Shown here: in pieces, positions 8,678-17,161 of the stretch | Position numbering within the stretch: the first letter of the stretch is position 1 | Layout of the letters: the number at the start of each line of letters is the position of its first letter | DNA from: Metabacillus sp. KUDC1714 | GTDB lineage: Bacteria > Bacillota > Bacilli > Bacillales > Bacillaceae | Length of the DNA stretch: 64,000 nucleotides | Direction of reading: 5' to 3' | NCBI RefSeq assembly: GCF_014217835.1 | Contig: NZ_CP055263.1 | Coordinates: 5,335,501 to 5,399,500 of the forward strand | Translations under genes and position numbers: made by a program | The notes under the pieces: generated by a model | Seen by the model: the letters and a program-made list of their open reading frames with translations, nothing else | Databases searched by the model: none | What the model was told of the DNA's origin: nothing

Positions 8678-8794
8678 ATGAAGAAGCTTCTTGCTATATT
8701 ATTGGCAGCACTTCTTGCTACATCTGTCGTTGCATGTGACGATGCACCAGGTGAAGATGAAATAGGTGATGGAGAAATAAATGATGAAGAATAA
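8678..8794 (+). CDS. 38-aa small acidic lipoprotein
   Basis: ATG 8678 lies behind a strong AAAGGTGG site. The peptide has a textbook lipoprotein signal (MKKLLAILLAALLATSVVAC), so processing would leave a mature, lipidated 19-residue tail that is almost wholly acidic (CDDAPGEDEIGDGEINDEE, nine Asp/Glu after the Cys plus Asn/Gly). A terminator follows directly. No family is recognised. Such very short lipoproteins are often overlooked. The function is unknown; a membrane-anchored acidic peptide could bind cations or act as a signal, but that is speculation. Confidence 0.7.
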   Translation: MKKLLAILLAALLATSVVACDDAPGEDEIGDGEINDEE

Positions 8795-8804
8795 GTAGAT
8801 AAAG

Positions 8805-8836
8805 GGGCTGACACTTACCGCTCATTAAGTCAGCCC
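8805..8836. terminator. hairpin between convergent genes
   Basis: GGGCTGAC (8805-8812) pairs with GTCAGCCC (8829-8836). It lies between the converging small lipoprotein and the fdhF-like gene and probably terminates both transcripts; U runs are weak. Confidence 0.6.
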
Positions 8837-8844
8837 TATATCTC

Positions 8845-11205
8845 TTATTGAGGTATATCAACTTCTAAATCTTCAATACGTTTCTCTATATATTGAACGT
8901 CCTTTCTGGCATTATAGCGATCCGCCTTTTCGACGGTTACGGTTATATTATAATCTGGGATACCAGCATACTTTTCATACCTACCTCTTGGTAATAAGAA
9001 ATTCCCTTCAGGAAAGTGAACTTCCAAGTTACCTCTTGCGATATTCACAAATTTCGCTTTGCCTTGGAAAACGCCAAAGCCATTATAAACAACAATACCT
9101 TCACCTTCAGCAATACTCAAATGACTAGCATCTTTTGCATTCATAAGAACATCATACCTACTTGCACCATTAAATGGGTCTGTTTCTTTATAAACCATTG
9201 AATTAAATTGCTTTCCACGACGTGAAGTGACAATAAATTGACCTTCTTTTTTCCCTAAATCAGGTATATCAATTGAGATTAACTTTCCTCTTCCATCTGG
9301 TGTTGGACAGATTCCGCCTTCACATAGCCACGCTCCACCCCATTGGAAAACATCACCTTGTTTCTTTAGATGCTGAATTCCTTCATAATCCTTATTCGCT
9401 TTTGCAATTTCATCGCGAATTTCTTGACCTGATTTGAACTCAACAAGGTGGGCAGTATCGGGTTTTACTCGTTTTGCTAAATCAATATAAATCTTCCACT
9501 CAGCACGTGCCTCTGCAATCAGGTTTTTGTTCCCTTCAATCTCTGGTGAGAAGTAAACCATACGTTCTGTCGATGTTGATGTACCTCCACCTTCTTGTTC
9601 ATAGCGAGTTTTGGCGGGAAGGACAATGACTGCTTCCTTTGCATCAACTAAGGTAGAAGTATTTAGTATAATGTCCTGGTGAACGCGTATATCTAGCTCA
9701 GATAACGCCTTTTCGACAAAATCAGGGTCAGGCATTGTTTCTAAGAAATTCCCTCCAGATAAATAATATAACTTTATTTTTCGCTCGTGAATGTCTGGAA
9801 GGACGATATTTTCAAGTGTAACCCCAACAATATCACCTTGCCATTTAGGTATTTCAAATCCCCAAATTTGCTCCATTCTGTTAATGTTTTGAGCATCAAA
9901 ACCACTACCAGGTAAAACAAATGGATCTGCCCCCATTTCCCCTGAGCCCTGGACAGAAGAATGACCACGAAATGGCATTAAACCGTTATTTTTGCGTCCT
10001 AAGAACCCACGCAAAAGCGCAAGATTAGCAACTTGTGAAATATTATCAGTTGCAAAGGAATGCATTGTTAATCCTAATGACCAAGCAAAAACGGCGTTTT
10101 TACTTTTTGCCAACAGCTCAGATAATTCAATAATTCTTTCTTGTGTCACACCCGATGATTTTATGATATCTTCCCATGATTGCTCTTCAACTTTAATCTT
10201 TAGCTCTTCATAACCATTAACATGTTCTTGAACAAATGTATGGTTTATCGCAGAACCATGATTCTGCTTTTCCATCTCAAACCAATGCTTCATAATTCCG
10301 TGCATTAAAGCAATATCTCCCCCAATATTGACTTGATAGAAGTCATCTGCAATTTTCGTTCCAAACAATGCAGACTCAAGATTTGAAGGGATCCAATATT
10401 TGTCCATTGCAGGTTCACTATATGGATTAACGACAATTATTTTTGTCCCTCTCTTCTTTGCTTCTAACATATATTTCGTTGAAACAGGTGAGCTGTTTGA
10501 AGCAACACTTCCCCAGAACAAGAGGACATCTGTTCCAAACCAATCTTGATAATTTGCAGTTGATGCACCTACACCAATGGAACGCTTTAAGGCGGTTTTA
10601 CTTGGCGAATGACAAATACGTGAGGCGTTATCAATATTATTTGTTCCTAAAAATCGAGCTACCTTTCCAGCTACATAATAAGACTCGTTGGTAATCCCTC
10701 TTGATGTTAGATAAAACGCATATTGTTTTGGGTCTAATTGCTTCATCTTAGTTGCAATGACATCCATCGCTTCATCCCAAGAAATACGTGAGAATTTCCT
10801 TTCTCCTCTGCGACGTATAAGTGGATATGGAATACGTCCCAACTTTCTTAAATCGGTACTGCTATATTGGCGCAATTGATCAATGTCAGCATGAATGATC
10901 TCTTCTTTTAGTGCTGGCATTGTATTTAAACGGAGCACGTTCATTCTTGTTGTACATAGATGTGGTCCTTTTAATGTCTGGTCAAAAAGTCCAGAAACTC
11001 CTAAAGCACAACCATCACAAACACCTTTTGTTAATATTCGTGTTGCATAACCAATGTTATCTTTATTATCCCAAGCAATTTTCATTGTATCGCGAAAATG
11101 CTGTGGTTTAACTTTTCCTAGACCAAACGGTATTGGACTAACCCAGTGTTTAGGTTGTGGTGTTTTTGTCGCGTTTATTGGTCCTTGATGCTTCGTCTCT
11201 CCCAA
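8845..11205 (-). CDS. FdhF/YdeP-family molybdopterin oxidoreductase (formate dehydrogenase-like)
   Basis: A 786-aa bis-MGD oxidoreductase of the FdhF/YdeP group. Near the N-terminus the Cys motif CDGCALG with a third Cys (GPHLC) matches this group's reduced iron-sulfur motif. The presumed metal ligand Cys lies in RICHSPSKTAL, where formate dehydrogenases carry Cys or Sec. No Tat signal is present, so the enzyme is cytoplasmic. I chose TTG 11205 rather than the upstream GTG because AAGGAG overlaps the GTG. FdhD, MoaA and an oxalate/formate-type transporter nearby suggest formate metabolism, but the substrate of YdeP-type proteins is not established. A candidate attenuator lies 170 bases upstream. 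Confidence 0.85.
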   Translation of the reverse strand: MGETKHQGPINATKTPQPKHWVSPIPFGLGKVKPQHFRDTMKIAWDNKDNIGYATRILTKGVCDGCALGVSGLFDQTLKGPHLCTTRMNVLRLNTMPALKEEIIHADIDQLRQYSSTDLRKLGRIPYPLIRRRGERKFSRISWDEAMDVIATKMKQLDPKQYAFYLTSRGITNESYYVAGKVARFLGTNNIDNASRICHSPSKTALKRSIGVGASTANYQDWFGTDVLLFWGSVASNSSPVSTKYMLEAKKRGTKIIVVNPYSEPAMDKYWIPSNLESALFGTKIADDFYQVNIGGDIALMHGIMKHWFEMEKQNHGSAINHTFVQEHVNGYEELKIKVEEQSWEDIIKSSGVTQERIIELSELLAKSKNAVFAWSLGLTMHSFATDNISQVANLALLRGFLGRKNNGLMPFRGHSSVQGSGEMGADPFVLPGSGFDAQNINRMEQIWGFEIPKWQGDIVGVTLENIVLPDIHERKIKLYYLSGGNFLETMPDPDFVEKALSELDIRVHQDIILNTSTLVDAKEAVIVLPAKTRYEQEGGGTSTSTERMVYFSPEIEGNKNLIAEARAEWKIYIDLAKRVKPDTAHLVEFKSGQEIRDEIAKANKDYEGIQHLKKQGDVFQWGGAWLCEGGICPTPDGRGKLISIDIPDLGKKEGQFIVTSRRGKQFNSMVYKETDPFNGASRYDVLMNAKDASHLSIAEGEGIVVYNGFGVFQGKAKFVNIARGNLEVHFPEGNFLLPRGRYEKYAGIPDYNITVTVEKADRYNARKDVQYIEKRIEDLEVDIPQ

Positions 11206-11382
11206 TTGAATCACTCCTTATCTATTAAAAAGATGGAAAGAGAATCTTTTTTACAAGTCGTAACTAGAGATCATTTATACTAATCTTTAATAAATATGAG
11301 AATAACTTGCTTAATAGGCTTCTTTTTCATTTAGGAATACTCCTTGTTGCTAATACTCTTAATAAATGATCCCTAAACAATG

Positions 11383-11467
11383 AAAAAACCACCGTATCCC
11401 AACATTTTTATGTTGGGATTCACGGTGGTTAGTCTTTTGCAGGGTCGCTACCAAGTGCCATACCTGT
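11383..11467 (-). promoter_or_regulatory. candidate cis-regulatory leader with terminator upstream of the fdhF-like gene
   Basis: Read on the minus strand, this begins right after the DUF2294 stop. It shows a small hairpin GG-UAGCGA-CC, then CUGC, then ACUAACC, which opens a long two-part hairpin (AACCACCGU...ACGGUGGUU enclosing AUCCCAACAU/AUGUUGGGAU) followed by UUUUUU. The hairpin is a good rho-independent terminator. The same order of motifs (UAGCGA, CCUGC, ACUAACC, terminator) recurs at 13376-13470 before the transporter gene. I cannot match it to a named riboswitch. The simplest alternative is that it only terminates the DUF2294 transcript. Confidence 0.6.
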
Positions 11468-11827
11468 TTATTTAGAATATTTTTGATGAAGATCTTCATC
11501 AAAAACGAATATTGACATTCCGAAATCTCTGTCAATATCTATATCTACAAAAAGGTCTACAAACTTACAACCTAAGAATTCTTCCATCTCAACTGGAGGA
11601 TTCTTTCTGTACATTTGTTTTACCATTTCGGTTCTAGCTGATCGCAGCGCTTGTTTTCCTTCATCTGCACTAGCAATAAATTTTTCAACAGGAGATAAAT
11701 TCCCTTCCATTTCACAGATGGCCCAGTTTTTACAAAAAGTCGTTGTAATCTTACTAGGGCCCTTGCCCATATGCTTCTTTCTGAATGAACGAACAATATT
11801 ACTAAATTCTGCTTCGTACTTATTCAT
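11468..11827 (-). CDS. DUF2294 (MpsC-like) protein
   Basis: A 119-aa soluble protein that I assign to DUF2294 (PF10057, also labelled MpsC) from length and phrases such as FRKKHMGKGP and VEKFIASADEGKQALRSAR. It has no signal or membrane segment. Such small proteins commonly sit beside formate dehydrogenase genes in Bacillus, as here, where it lies 260 bases upstream of the fdhF-like gene on the same strand. Its biochemical role is not known to me. The start ATG at 11827 follows TAGGAGGG at a rather long distance. Confidence 0.75.
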   Translation of the reverse strand: MNKYEAEFSNIVRSFRKKHMGKGPSKITTTFCKNWAICEMEGNLSPVEKFIASADEGKQALRSARTEMVKQMYRKNPPVEMEEFLGCKFVDLFVDIDIDRDFGMSIFVFDEDLHQKYSK

Positions 11828-11907
11828 GATACCATGATACCCTCCTACCTACTAGGGGTAATAGCATGAGGTATTTTACCACATTTCTACTTAAGATGGA
11901 ACATAAA

Positions 11908-13179
11908 TTATCCAGCGATTGTATTTCTTGAGCTTTTTGATGCATTTTTTTGTCTAAGCTTTTGAATATCAAGACGAATTAGTATTGAAACAAGTAGTGC
12001 TATGATAAACAATCCTGAAAAAAACGTTAAGCTTGTAGCATAGCTTCCTGTTGTATCCTTCATCCATGCTGCAAACATTGGACCTGCTAAACCTGCCGCT
12101 GCCCAAGCAGTTAAAATATAACCATGAATTGCACCAAGCTGCTTTGTTCCAAATAAGTCACCAATATAAGCTGGAATTGCAGAGAATCCACCGCCATAAC
12201 AAGTATAAACAACGGCCAACATTACTTGAAAAAGAATTGCTTCACTTGTATGAGGTAATAAAGCAAATAAAACAATTTGCAGAACAAAGAAGGTTGTATA
12301 TGTATTCGGCCTTCCAATGTAATCAGAAATTGATGCCCAGCCGATTCGCCCTAGACCATTAAAGATCCCCATTACCCCAACAAGGGCAGCAGCTTCTACT
12401 GTTGAAAGTCCAATACTTTCTTGAGCAAGTGGTTTTGCAGCTGAAAGAATTGCAATTCCACATGTAACATTTATAAACAACATTATCCATAAATAATAGA
12501 ACCTTGTTGTTTTAATCGCTTCATTTGCTGTTAATTGAGAAAGATCTTCTTTAATTCTTGATTTTCCTGATTGAACCTTTTCTTTGAAGCCTTCGGGAAC
12601 CCAATCAACTGGTGGTTTTTCTAAATATAAGGATGATAAAGTCATAATGACAAAATAGGCCGCTCCTAAAATATAAAATGTATTAGCAGTTCCAACAGTT
12701 TTGATTAATGAATCCATAATTGGACTACTAATGGCTGCTGCAAAACCAAAGCCCATGATTGCAAGTCCTGTCGCAAGCCCACGTCGATCAGGAAACCATT
12801 TGATTAATGTAGAAACAGGTGCGATGTATCCTACTCCAAGTCCAATTCCTCCAAGCACACCATAAGTAACATAAAGTAATGGTAGTGAACCTAAATTTAC
12901 AGCTAAGCCAGATCCAATTACTCCAATTCCAAAGAAGCCAGCAGCAAGTAAACCAGCAGCCTTAGGGCCATATTTTTCTACAAAGTGACCTAGAAACGCT
13001 GCAGACAACCCAAGAAATAATATTGCTAAACTAAATGTTAATTGCACTTGTTGTGCGGTCCATCCAAATTCATTCATTAATGGATTTGTAAAATTACTCC
13101 AAGCATACACTGATCCAATTGAAATATGGATTCCAACGGCAGAAGCAGCGATAAGCCAACGATTTTTTGTCTTTTTCAC
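11908..13179 (-). CDS. OFA-family (oxalate/formate antiporter-like) MFS transporter
   Basis: A 423-aa major facilitator with about 12 membrane helices. The opening GIHISIGSVYAWSNF and the phrase GFSAIPAYIGDLFGTKQLG are typical of the OFA group, which includes OxlT and E. coli YhjX. Such proteins exchange small carboxylates. Its place beside the fdhF-like oxidoreductase, DUF2294 and FdhD suggests formate or a related monocarboxylate as substrate, but this is inferred. The start is GTG at 13179 with AAGGGGA well spaced upstream. A terminator-bearing leader element lies about 200 bases upstream. Confidence 0.88.
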   Translation of the reverse strand: MKKTKNRWLIAASAVGIHISIGSVYAWSNFTNPLMNEFGWTAQQVQLTFSLAILFLGLSAAFLGHFVEKYGPKAAGLLAAGFFGIGVIGSGLAVNLGSLPLLYVTYGVLGGIGLGVGYIAPVSTLIKWFPDRRGLATGLAIMGFGFAAAISSPIMDSLIKTVGTANTFYILGAAYFVIMTLSSLYLEKPPVDWVPEGFKEKVQSGKSRIKEDLSQLTANEAIKTTRFYYLWIMLFINVTCGIAILSAAKPLAQESIGLSTVEAAALVGVMGIFNGLGRIGWASISDYIGRPNTYTTFFVLQIVLFALLPHTSEAILFQVMLAVVYTCYGGGFSAIPAYIGDLFGTKQLGAIHGYILTAWAAAGLAGPMFAAWMKDTTGSYATSLTFFSGLFIIALLVSILIRLDIQKLRQKNASKSSRNTIAG

Positions 13180-13375
13180 ATATACATCCCCTTAATTAAA
13201 CATGGTGTTGCTAATTTCTAAGCTTACAATATCAACTTTAGTCCCGTGTTCCCCACATTACTGATTAGGTTCCTCTCACTGTGTCACCATCAAAAACTCA
13301 CTTCTACTACGAGCTCATTAGTGTTTACCAAACATAAGCAAAAGATTCAGAATTTAATAGTATCATAACACTAAA

Positions 13376-13540
13376 GAAAACCGTCAATCTCCGATAAAAT
13401 ATGCAAATTAAATATGCATATCATAAAGGTGATTGACGGTTAGTTTCAAGCAGGATTCGCTACTATCGGACCAACAATTAATCGCTTACATATTTGTAAC
13501 AGTTTGAGCCGCAGACAGGATCGCTATCCCGAAACAAAAT
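13376..13540 (-). promoter_or_regulatory. candidate cis-regulatory leader upstream of the OFA transporter
   Basis: On the minus strand, UAGCGA in a small hairpin loop occurs twice: in GGA-UAGCGA-UCC (core 13518-13529) and in GAUAGUAGCGAAUC (core 13457-13462). The second copy is followed by CCUGC, ACUAACC and a hairpin with perfect 11-bp arms (AACCGUCAAUC, 13379-13389 with 13431-13441) and a loose U-rich tail. The order and spacing match the element before the fdhF-like gene. This whole 13180-13827 stretch has no gene. Besides the leader it must hold divergent promoters for the transporter and fdhD; I see no clear operator. Confidence 0.55.
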
Positions 13541-13827
13541 GTTACAAATTCTTGAACATTGTAAAAAAATACTACCATGTTAACATTTGTTAAGCAAGCT
13601 AATTTTATTGTTTTTACAATTCTTTTGGGCTCTGTTAATGCTAACTATAGTTTTTTTTACTTTGTTGATTGTATTCGAACACCTGCAGCGGAAATCAACA
13701 ACCAGTTTTACAGATCCTTATTTTAAAAAAAGAAATATTTTTAGTATAAATTAGGTAACCTTTTATACTTGTTTAATAAATTATTATATGTTTATACTTT
13801 AGTAATCTTACAAAACGGGTGAAGTTT

Positions 13828-14619
13828 ATGATAAAAAATATTAGTGTAAATCAAAGAATCATAAAGTATACAAATGGCCAATTAGTAGAAACTGTGGATG
13901 ATATTGTAACTGAATTCCCCTTAACAATCTTTGTGAATGATCAAGAATTTGCTACGATAGTCTGTACCCCTACTCATTTTGAAGAAATGGTGATCGGTTT
14001 TTTAGCTTCTGAAGGTGTAATCCGGTTTCATAAAGATATAGACTCATTAAATATTGATGAGGATGCTGGATATGCACATGTTAAATTACATGTTGATGTA
14101 ACAACAAGTCAACAGTATTATTCGAAACGGTTTATTGGTTCTTGCTGTGGTAAAAGCAGACAATTTTATTTTCATAATGATGTTCGAACTGCTAAAACTT
14201 CAACTTCTAAACTAACTATTTCTCCTTCCCAATGCATAAACTTGATGAATGAAATGCAAACAAGTAGTATTGTTTTTCAAGAAACTGGTGGCGTCCATAA
14301 CGCTGCCCTTTGTACATCCGATAAATTGATTGTTAGTCGAACTGACATTGGTCGTCATAACGCCTTAGATAAATTATTTGGATATAGTATATTAAATCAA
14401 ATGCCAACAAGAGAAAAGATCATTGTTTTTAGTGGGAGAATCTCGTCAGAAGTTTTGGTTAAGGCAGCTAAAATTGGAGTAGGAATTGTGTTGTCTAAAT
14501 CTGCGCCAACAGACCTGGCGATCAAACTAGCTGAAGACTTAAATATTACAGCTGTCGGATTTATTCGTGATCAGTCATTTAATGTCTATTCTCATAAAGA
14601 TAGAATTGTAAATATTTAA
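13828..14619 (+). CDS. fdhD: FdhD, sulfurtransferase for formate dehydrogenase
   Basis: A 263-aa FdhD homolog. FdhD takes sulfur from a cysteine desulfurase and passes it to the molybdenum cofactor of formate dehydrogenase, a step required for activity. The redox-active Cys pair is visible in GSCCGKSR (about residue 110), and the C-terminal phrases TDIGRHNALDK and FSGRISSEVLVKAAKIG are family hallmarks. I place the start at ATG 13828 behind GGGTGAAG; an in-frame GTG lies at 13819. It is divergent from the OFA transporter and oriented with moaA. The fdhF-like enzyme at 8845-11205 is its probable client. Confidence 0.93.
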   Translation: MIKNISVNQRIIKYTNGQLVETVDDIVTEFPLTIFVNDQEFATIVCTPTHFEEMVIGFLASEGVIRFHKDIDSLNIDEDAGYAHVKLHVDVTTSQQYYSKRFIGSCCGKSRQFYFHNDVRTAKTSTSKLTISPSQCINLMNEMQTSSIVFQETGGVHNAALCTSDKLIVSRTDIGRHNALDKLFGYSILNQMPTREKIIVFSGRISSEVLVKAAKIGVGIVLSKSAPTDLAIKLAEDLNITAVGFIRDQSFNVYSHKDRIVNI

Positions 14620-14766
14620 GCCGTTTAACTATAAATTTCTTTAGCGGTAACACTAGATTTGGCAAACACTTGCAGCAAAGTGTTTGCCAAATCTACATAT
14701 AACGAACTCTTTATTGCTCTTGGGAGAATCGGTTTATAAAGCTTTAGAGCAAATCAAATGCAAAAA

Positions 14767-14809
14767 TGTGAGAAACTTCACACACTTAAGTAATACTAGA
14801 TGATAAACT
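14767..14809 (+). promoter_or_regulatory. FNR-type box and -10 of moaA
   Basis: TGTGAGAAACTTCACA (14767-14782) is a perfect TGTGA-N6-TCACA palindrome. The hexamer TAAACT starts at 14804, exactly 21 bases after the box, as expected for an activator site centred at -41.5. The predicted transcript start near 14816 lies downstream of the ATG at 14800 and supports TTG 14830 as the moaA start. Confidence 0.7.
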
Positions 14810-14829
14810 ATAGAGGGAGGGATTTTGTA

Positions 14830-15849
14830 TTGAAAACAACTAACACAATCAATGATTACTTTAACCGCCCCCTTCGTGACCTACGAATTTCCGTTACAGA
14901 TAAATGTAATTTCCGCTGTACTTATTGTATGCCAGCAGAGATATTTGGACCTGATTATCCTTTTTTAAAAAGAAACGAACTATTATCCTATGAAGAAATA
15001 GAGCGCCTCACAAAAATTTTCGTTCATTCTCTAGGAGTTCAGAAAATCAGAATTACAGGTGGCGAACCACTAATGAGGAAGGACTTACCTAACCTCATTA
15101 ATAAGATAAAACAAATAAATGGTGTTTGTGATATTGCCATGACAACAAATGGCTCTCTACTACCAAAACATGCTCAAGCTTTAAAAGAAGCTGGTCTAAG
15201 TCGAGTATCAATTAGCCTTGATTCGTTGAATGACGAAGTATTTGGCAAAATAAATGGCCGTGGTGTTACTGTAAAAGCTGTCATGGATGGAATTGAAGCA
15301 GCAGCTGAAGTCGGTTTAAAAGTGAAAATTAATATGGTAGTAAAGCGCGGAATGAATGATCATGAAATTATTCCAATGGCGAAATATTTTCGTGAAAAAG
15401 GCCATATTCTACGATTTATTGAATATATGGATGTTGGCAACACAAATAAATGGAATCTAAAAGATGTATACCCCAAAAGACAAATTATTGAAGATATCGA
15501 TCAAATAATGCCTGTTGAAGCAATCGATCCGAACTATACAGGCGAAGTAGCTTCTCGCTATCGCTATATCGGATCTGATGCTGAAATTGGTGTTATATCA
15601 TCTGTGTCAGATGCCTTTTGTTCCACTTGCAACCGTGCTCGCCTTTCTGCAAATGGAACATTGTATACATGTCTATTTGCTTCAAAGGGACATGATTTAC
15701 GTGACCCTTTAAGGTCCAAGTTATCAGATGAACAATTAGCAGAGTATCTTCAAACCATTTGGCATGGTAGAAAAGATCGCTATTCTGTTGAACGAAGTGA
15801 GTCTACTACTAAACGGACCAAAATTGAAATGTCTCATATTGGGGGCTAA
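14830..15849 (+). CDS. moaA: GTP 3',8-cyclase MoaA
   Basis: A 339-aa radical-SAM enzyme that turns GTP into 3',8-cyclo-dihydro-GTP, the first step of molybdopterin synthesis. The radical-SAM Cys triad is in CNFRCTYC, the second cluster Cys in [18 protein letters not shown], and the protein ends in the Gly-Gly tail (HIGG) that is functionally important in this family. The start is TTG at 14830, 9 bases after GAGGGAGG; the upstream ATG at 14800 has no ribosome binding site and precedes the predicted transcript start. It is probably FNR-controlled and serves the two molybdoenzymes in this window. No other moa or moe gene is present here. Confidence 0.93.
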   Translation: MKTTNTINDYFNRPLRDLRISVTDKCNFRCTYCMPAEIFGPDYPFLKRNELLSYEEIERLTKIFVHSLGVQKIRITGGEPLMRKDLPNLINKIKQINGVCDIAMTTNGSLLPKHAQALKEAGLSRVSISLDSLNDEVFGKINGRGVTVKAVMDGIEAAAEVGLKVKINMVVKRGMNDHEIIPMAKYFREKGHILRFIEYMDVGNTNKWNLKDVYPKRQIIEDIDQIMPVEAIDPNYTGEVASRYRYIGSDAEIGVISSVSDAFCSTCNRARLSANGTLYTCLFASKGHDLRDPLRSKLSDEQLAEYLQTIWHGRKDRYSVERSESTTKRTKIEMSHIGG

Positions 15850-15858
15850 GGAGGAATA

Positions 15859-16092
15859 ATGGTGAATTCATGTAATTTAGATCATACACTAGATGATGTA
15901 AAGAAAAAACTTGCGGATCAAAGACCTTTTTTATTACCCACTACTGCGGAAAAATGTTCACAGTACCTTACAGCTACTCAAAGCCAAAAGAACCTAAATG
16001 AATTGTTCCATTTATTAAAAAAGTATGATTTAGCTTCTGATGAAGAAAGAGAAATTCGCAATCAAAAACTTAATGTTTTTTTTCAAAAATAA
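15859..16092 (+). CDS. 77-aa protein of unknown function after moaA
   Basis: A small soluble protein starting 9 bases after moaA with a perfect AAGGAGGAA site, so certainly cotranscribed and well translated. The composition is helical and charged (phrases TLDDVKKKLADQRPFLLPT and LFHLLKKYDLASDEEREIR). It has two Cys (residues 5 and 34) but no clear metal motif. I do not recognise a family. Its context suggests a role linked to molybdopterin or formate metabolism. A perfect bidirectional terminator follows. Confidence 0.75.
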   Translation: MVNSCNLDHTLDDVKKKLADQRPFLLPTTAEKCSQYLTATQSQKNLNELFHLLKKYDLASDEEREIRNQKLNVFFQK

Positions 16093-16101
16093 ATATTCGG
16101 A

Positions 16102-16139
16102 AATAATAAAAAGGATAGAGGACTATCCTTTTTATTATT
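16102..16139. terminator. bidirectional terminator after the moaA unit
   Basis: Perfect 17-bp inverted repeat (arms 16102-16118 and 16123-16139) with a 4-base loop; the AT-rich outer arms supply U tracts on both strands. Confidence 0.85.
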
Positions 16140-16174
16140 TGAATAACGATCATTTTTAAAATTAACGATTAAAA

Positions 16175-16255
16175 ATATCCCCTTTCAAGATGATTGTTAG
16201 GAACATTTTGTCATGTTCACTTGATCTTCCTGTAAGGGGATTTTTAATTTATTTT
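16175..16255 (-). terminator. complex terminator of doxX
   Basis: On the minus strand AAAAATCCCCTT pairs with AAGGGGATATTTTT around nested shorter hairpins (GAACAT...ATGTTC). The 3' arm ends in a U run. It follows the doxX stop closely. Confidence 0.55.
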
Positions 16256-16270
16256 ATTAACGATTTGTAA

Positions 16271-16789
16271 TTAATGAGCAGGAATGTGTTCTGGCTTTCT
16301 AGTATTTTTATGCTTGTGACGACGATTAATCATTCTTTGTTTCAAATATGGAACTAAAATTCTATCTGCCCCGTAGTAGTATGCTGCAGTATTTGCTACC
16401 ATTAATAAGATGGCTACTGTATAAAGCACAGGGTTCGTGCTTGTTGTACCTGCTAGTAAGAAGTTTAAATTCATAAATGCTCCTGCAACTAAAGCTGGAA
16501 TTGTTGCAGCTCCTATGATTAATCCTACACCAACTAGGACTTCTCCGAAAGGAATTAATATGTTAAACAGGCCGATATTAGGAAGAGCAAATGCTTCAAG
16601 GAAGTTTGCATACCATCCTTGTACGACAGGATGATCTCCTCCCGCTTTACCAATAGCCCCGTGTACAAAACCAGTTGCATCAAATCCTCCGGTTACTTTA
16701 TGGACCCCTGCTTCTAACCACTGAATACCTAACCAAATACGTAATACAGTCCAAATCATTGCCATTCTCGGTCCTCTTAACCATTTCAT
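16271..16789 (-). CDS. DoxX-family membrane protein
   Basis: A 172-aa membrane protein of the DoxX/DoxD family with four helices. The phrases WLGIQWLEAGVHKV and LIPFGEVLVGVGLIIGAAT are typical. Family members are linked to thiosulfate:quinone oxidoreduction or to membrane redox and stress complexes, but Bacillus members are mostly uncharacterised. The start ATG at 16789 follows AAGGAG. Directly upstream are a perfect Rex-type palindrome (16811-16828) and an FNR-type palindrome (16877-16892), so expression is probably governed by NADH/NAD ratio and oxygen. It is divergent from the YceI gene. Confidence 0.85.
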   Translation of the reverse strand: MKWLRGPRMAMIWTVLRIWLGIQWLEAGVHKVTGGFDATGFVHGAIGKAGGDHPVVQGWYANFLEAFALPNIGLFNILIPFGEVLVGVGLIIGAATIPALVAGAFMNLNFLLAGTTSTNPVLYTVAILLMVANTAAYYYGADRILVPYLKQRMINRRHKHKNTRKPEHIPAH

Positions 16790-16810
16790 CGAAAACCATC
16801 TCCTTATATT

Positions 16811-16828
16811 TTGTGAATGTTTTCACAA
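16811..16828. promoter_or_regulatory. Rex-type operator upstream of doxX
   Basis: TTGTGAATGTTTTCACAA is a perfect match to the TTGTGAA-N4-TTCACAA consensus I know for the redox repressor Rex. It lies 22 bases before the doxX start codon and overlaps the expected transcript start below a -10-like TAGAAT (16837-16832), a position suited to repression. Confidence 0.65.
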
Positions 16829-16868
16829 TTCATTCTAAAAAAATTGGAAGCTAGCTAGCTTATTTAGT

Positions 16869-16900
16869 AGAAAGTTTGTGATTGTTTTCACTAACTTTCT
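16869..16900. promoter_or_regulatory. FNR-type palindrome upstream of doxX
   Basis: TGTGATTGTTTTCACT (16877-16892) matches the Bacillus FNR consensus TGTGA-N6-TCACT and lies inside a larger inverted repeat AGAAAGTT...AACTTTCT. Its centre is about 60 bases upstream of the transcript start expected from TAGAAT at 16837-16832. Confidence 0.5.
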
Positions 16901-17161
16901 ATAGCCTTACTGTACTCTCTTTTTACAGCGAATTCAATACACTTCACACAGTGTTTGAAATTTAAAATAAATTGTAAAAAATATGATTTTTATCACAGAT
17001 ATTTTGGAGATATTCCTTGTTAGTTGGCTGGAATTTCTACATAATACGCTTTTGAATTTTTTAATTGACAATATCTTCATGAGGTAATATAATTCATCTC
17101 AGAGTAATAAATCTTTAAACTGAGATATTTTAAACAAAGTTAATTATTGGAGGAGAAAAAA

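Noticed and set aside
8845..11205. Selenocysteine formate dehydrogenase
   Set aside because: The ligand position is an ordinary Cys codon (RICHSPS); no in-frame TGA or SECIS-like structure is present.
11383..11467. Known riboswitch classes (preQ1, c-di-GMP, Moco, T-box) for the fdhF leader
   Set aside because: The A-rich tail and small hairpin superficially recall preQ1-I, but the stem-loop sequence and pseudoknot partners do not fit; the other classes lack their signature blocks.
16982..16997. TATGATTTTTATCACA as an FNR box for the YceI gene
   Set aside because: One arm is imperfect and no -10 is found 21 bases downstream, unlike the four accepted sites.
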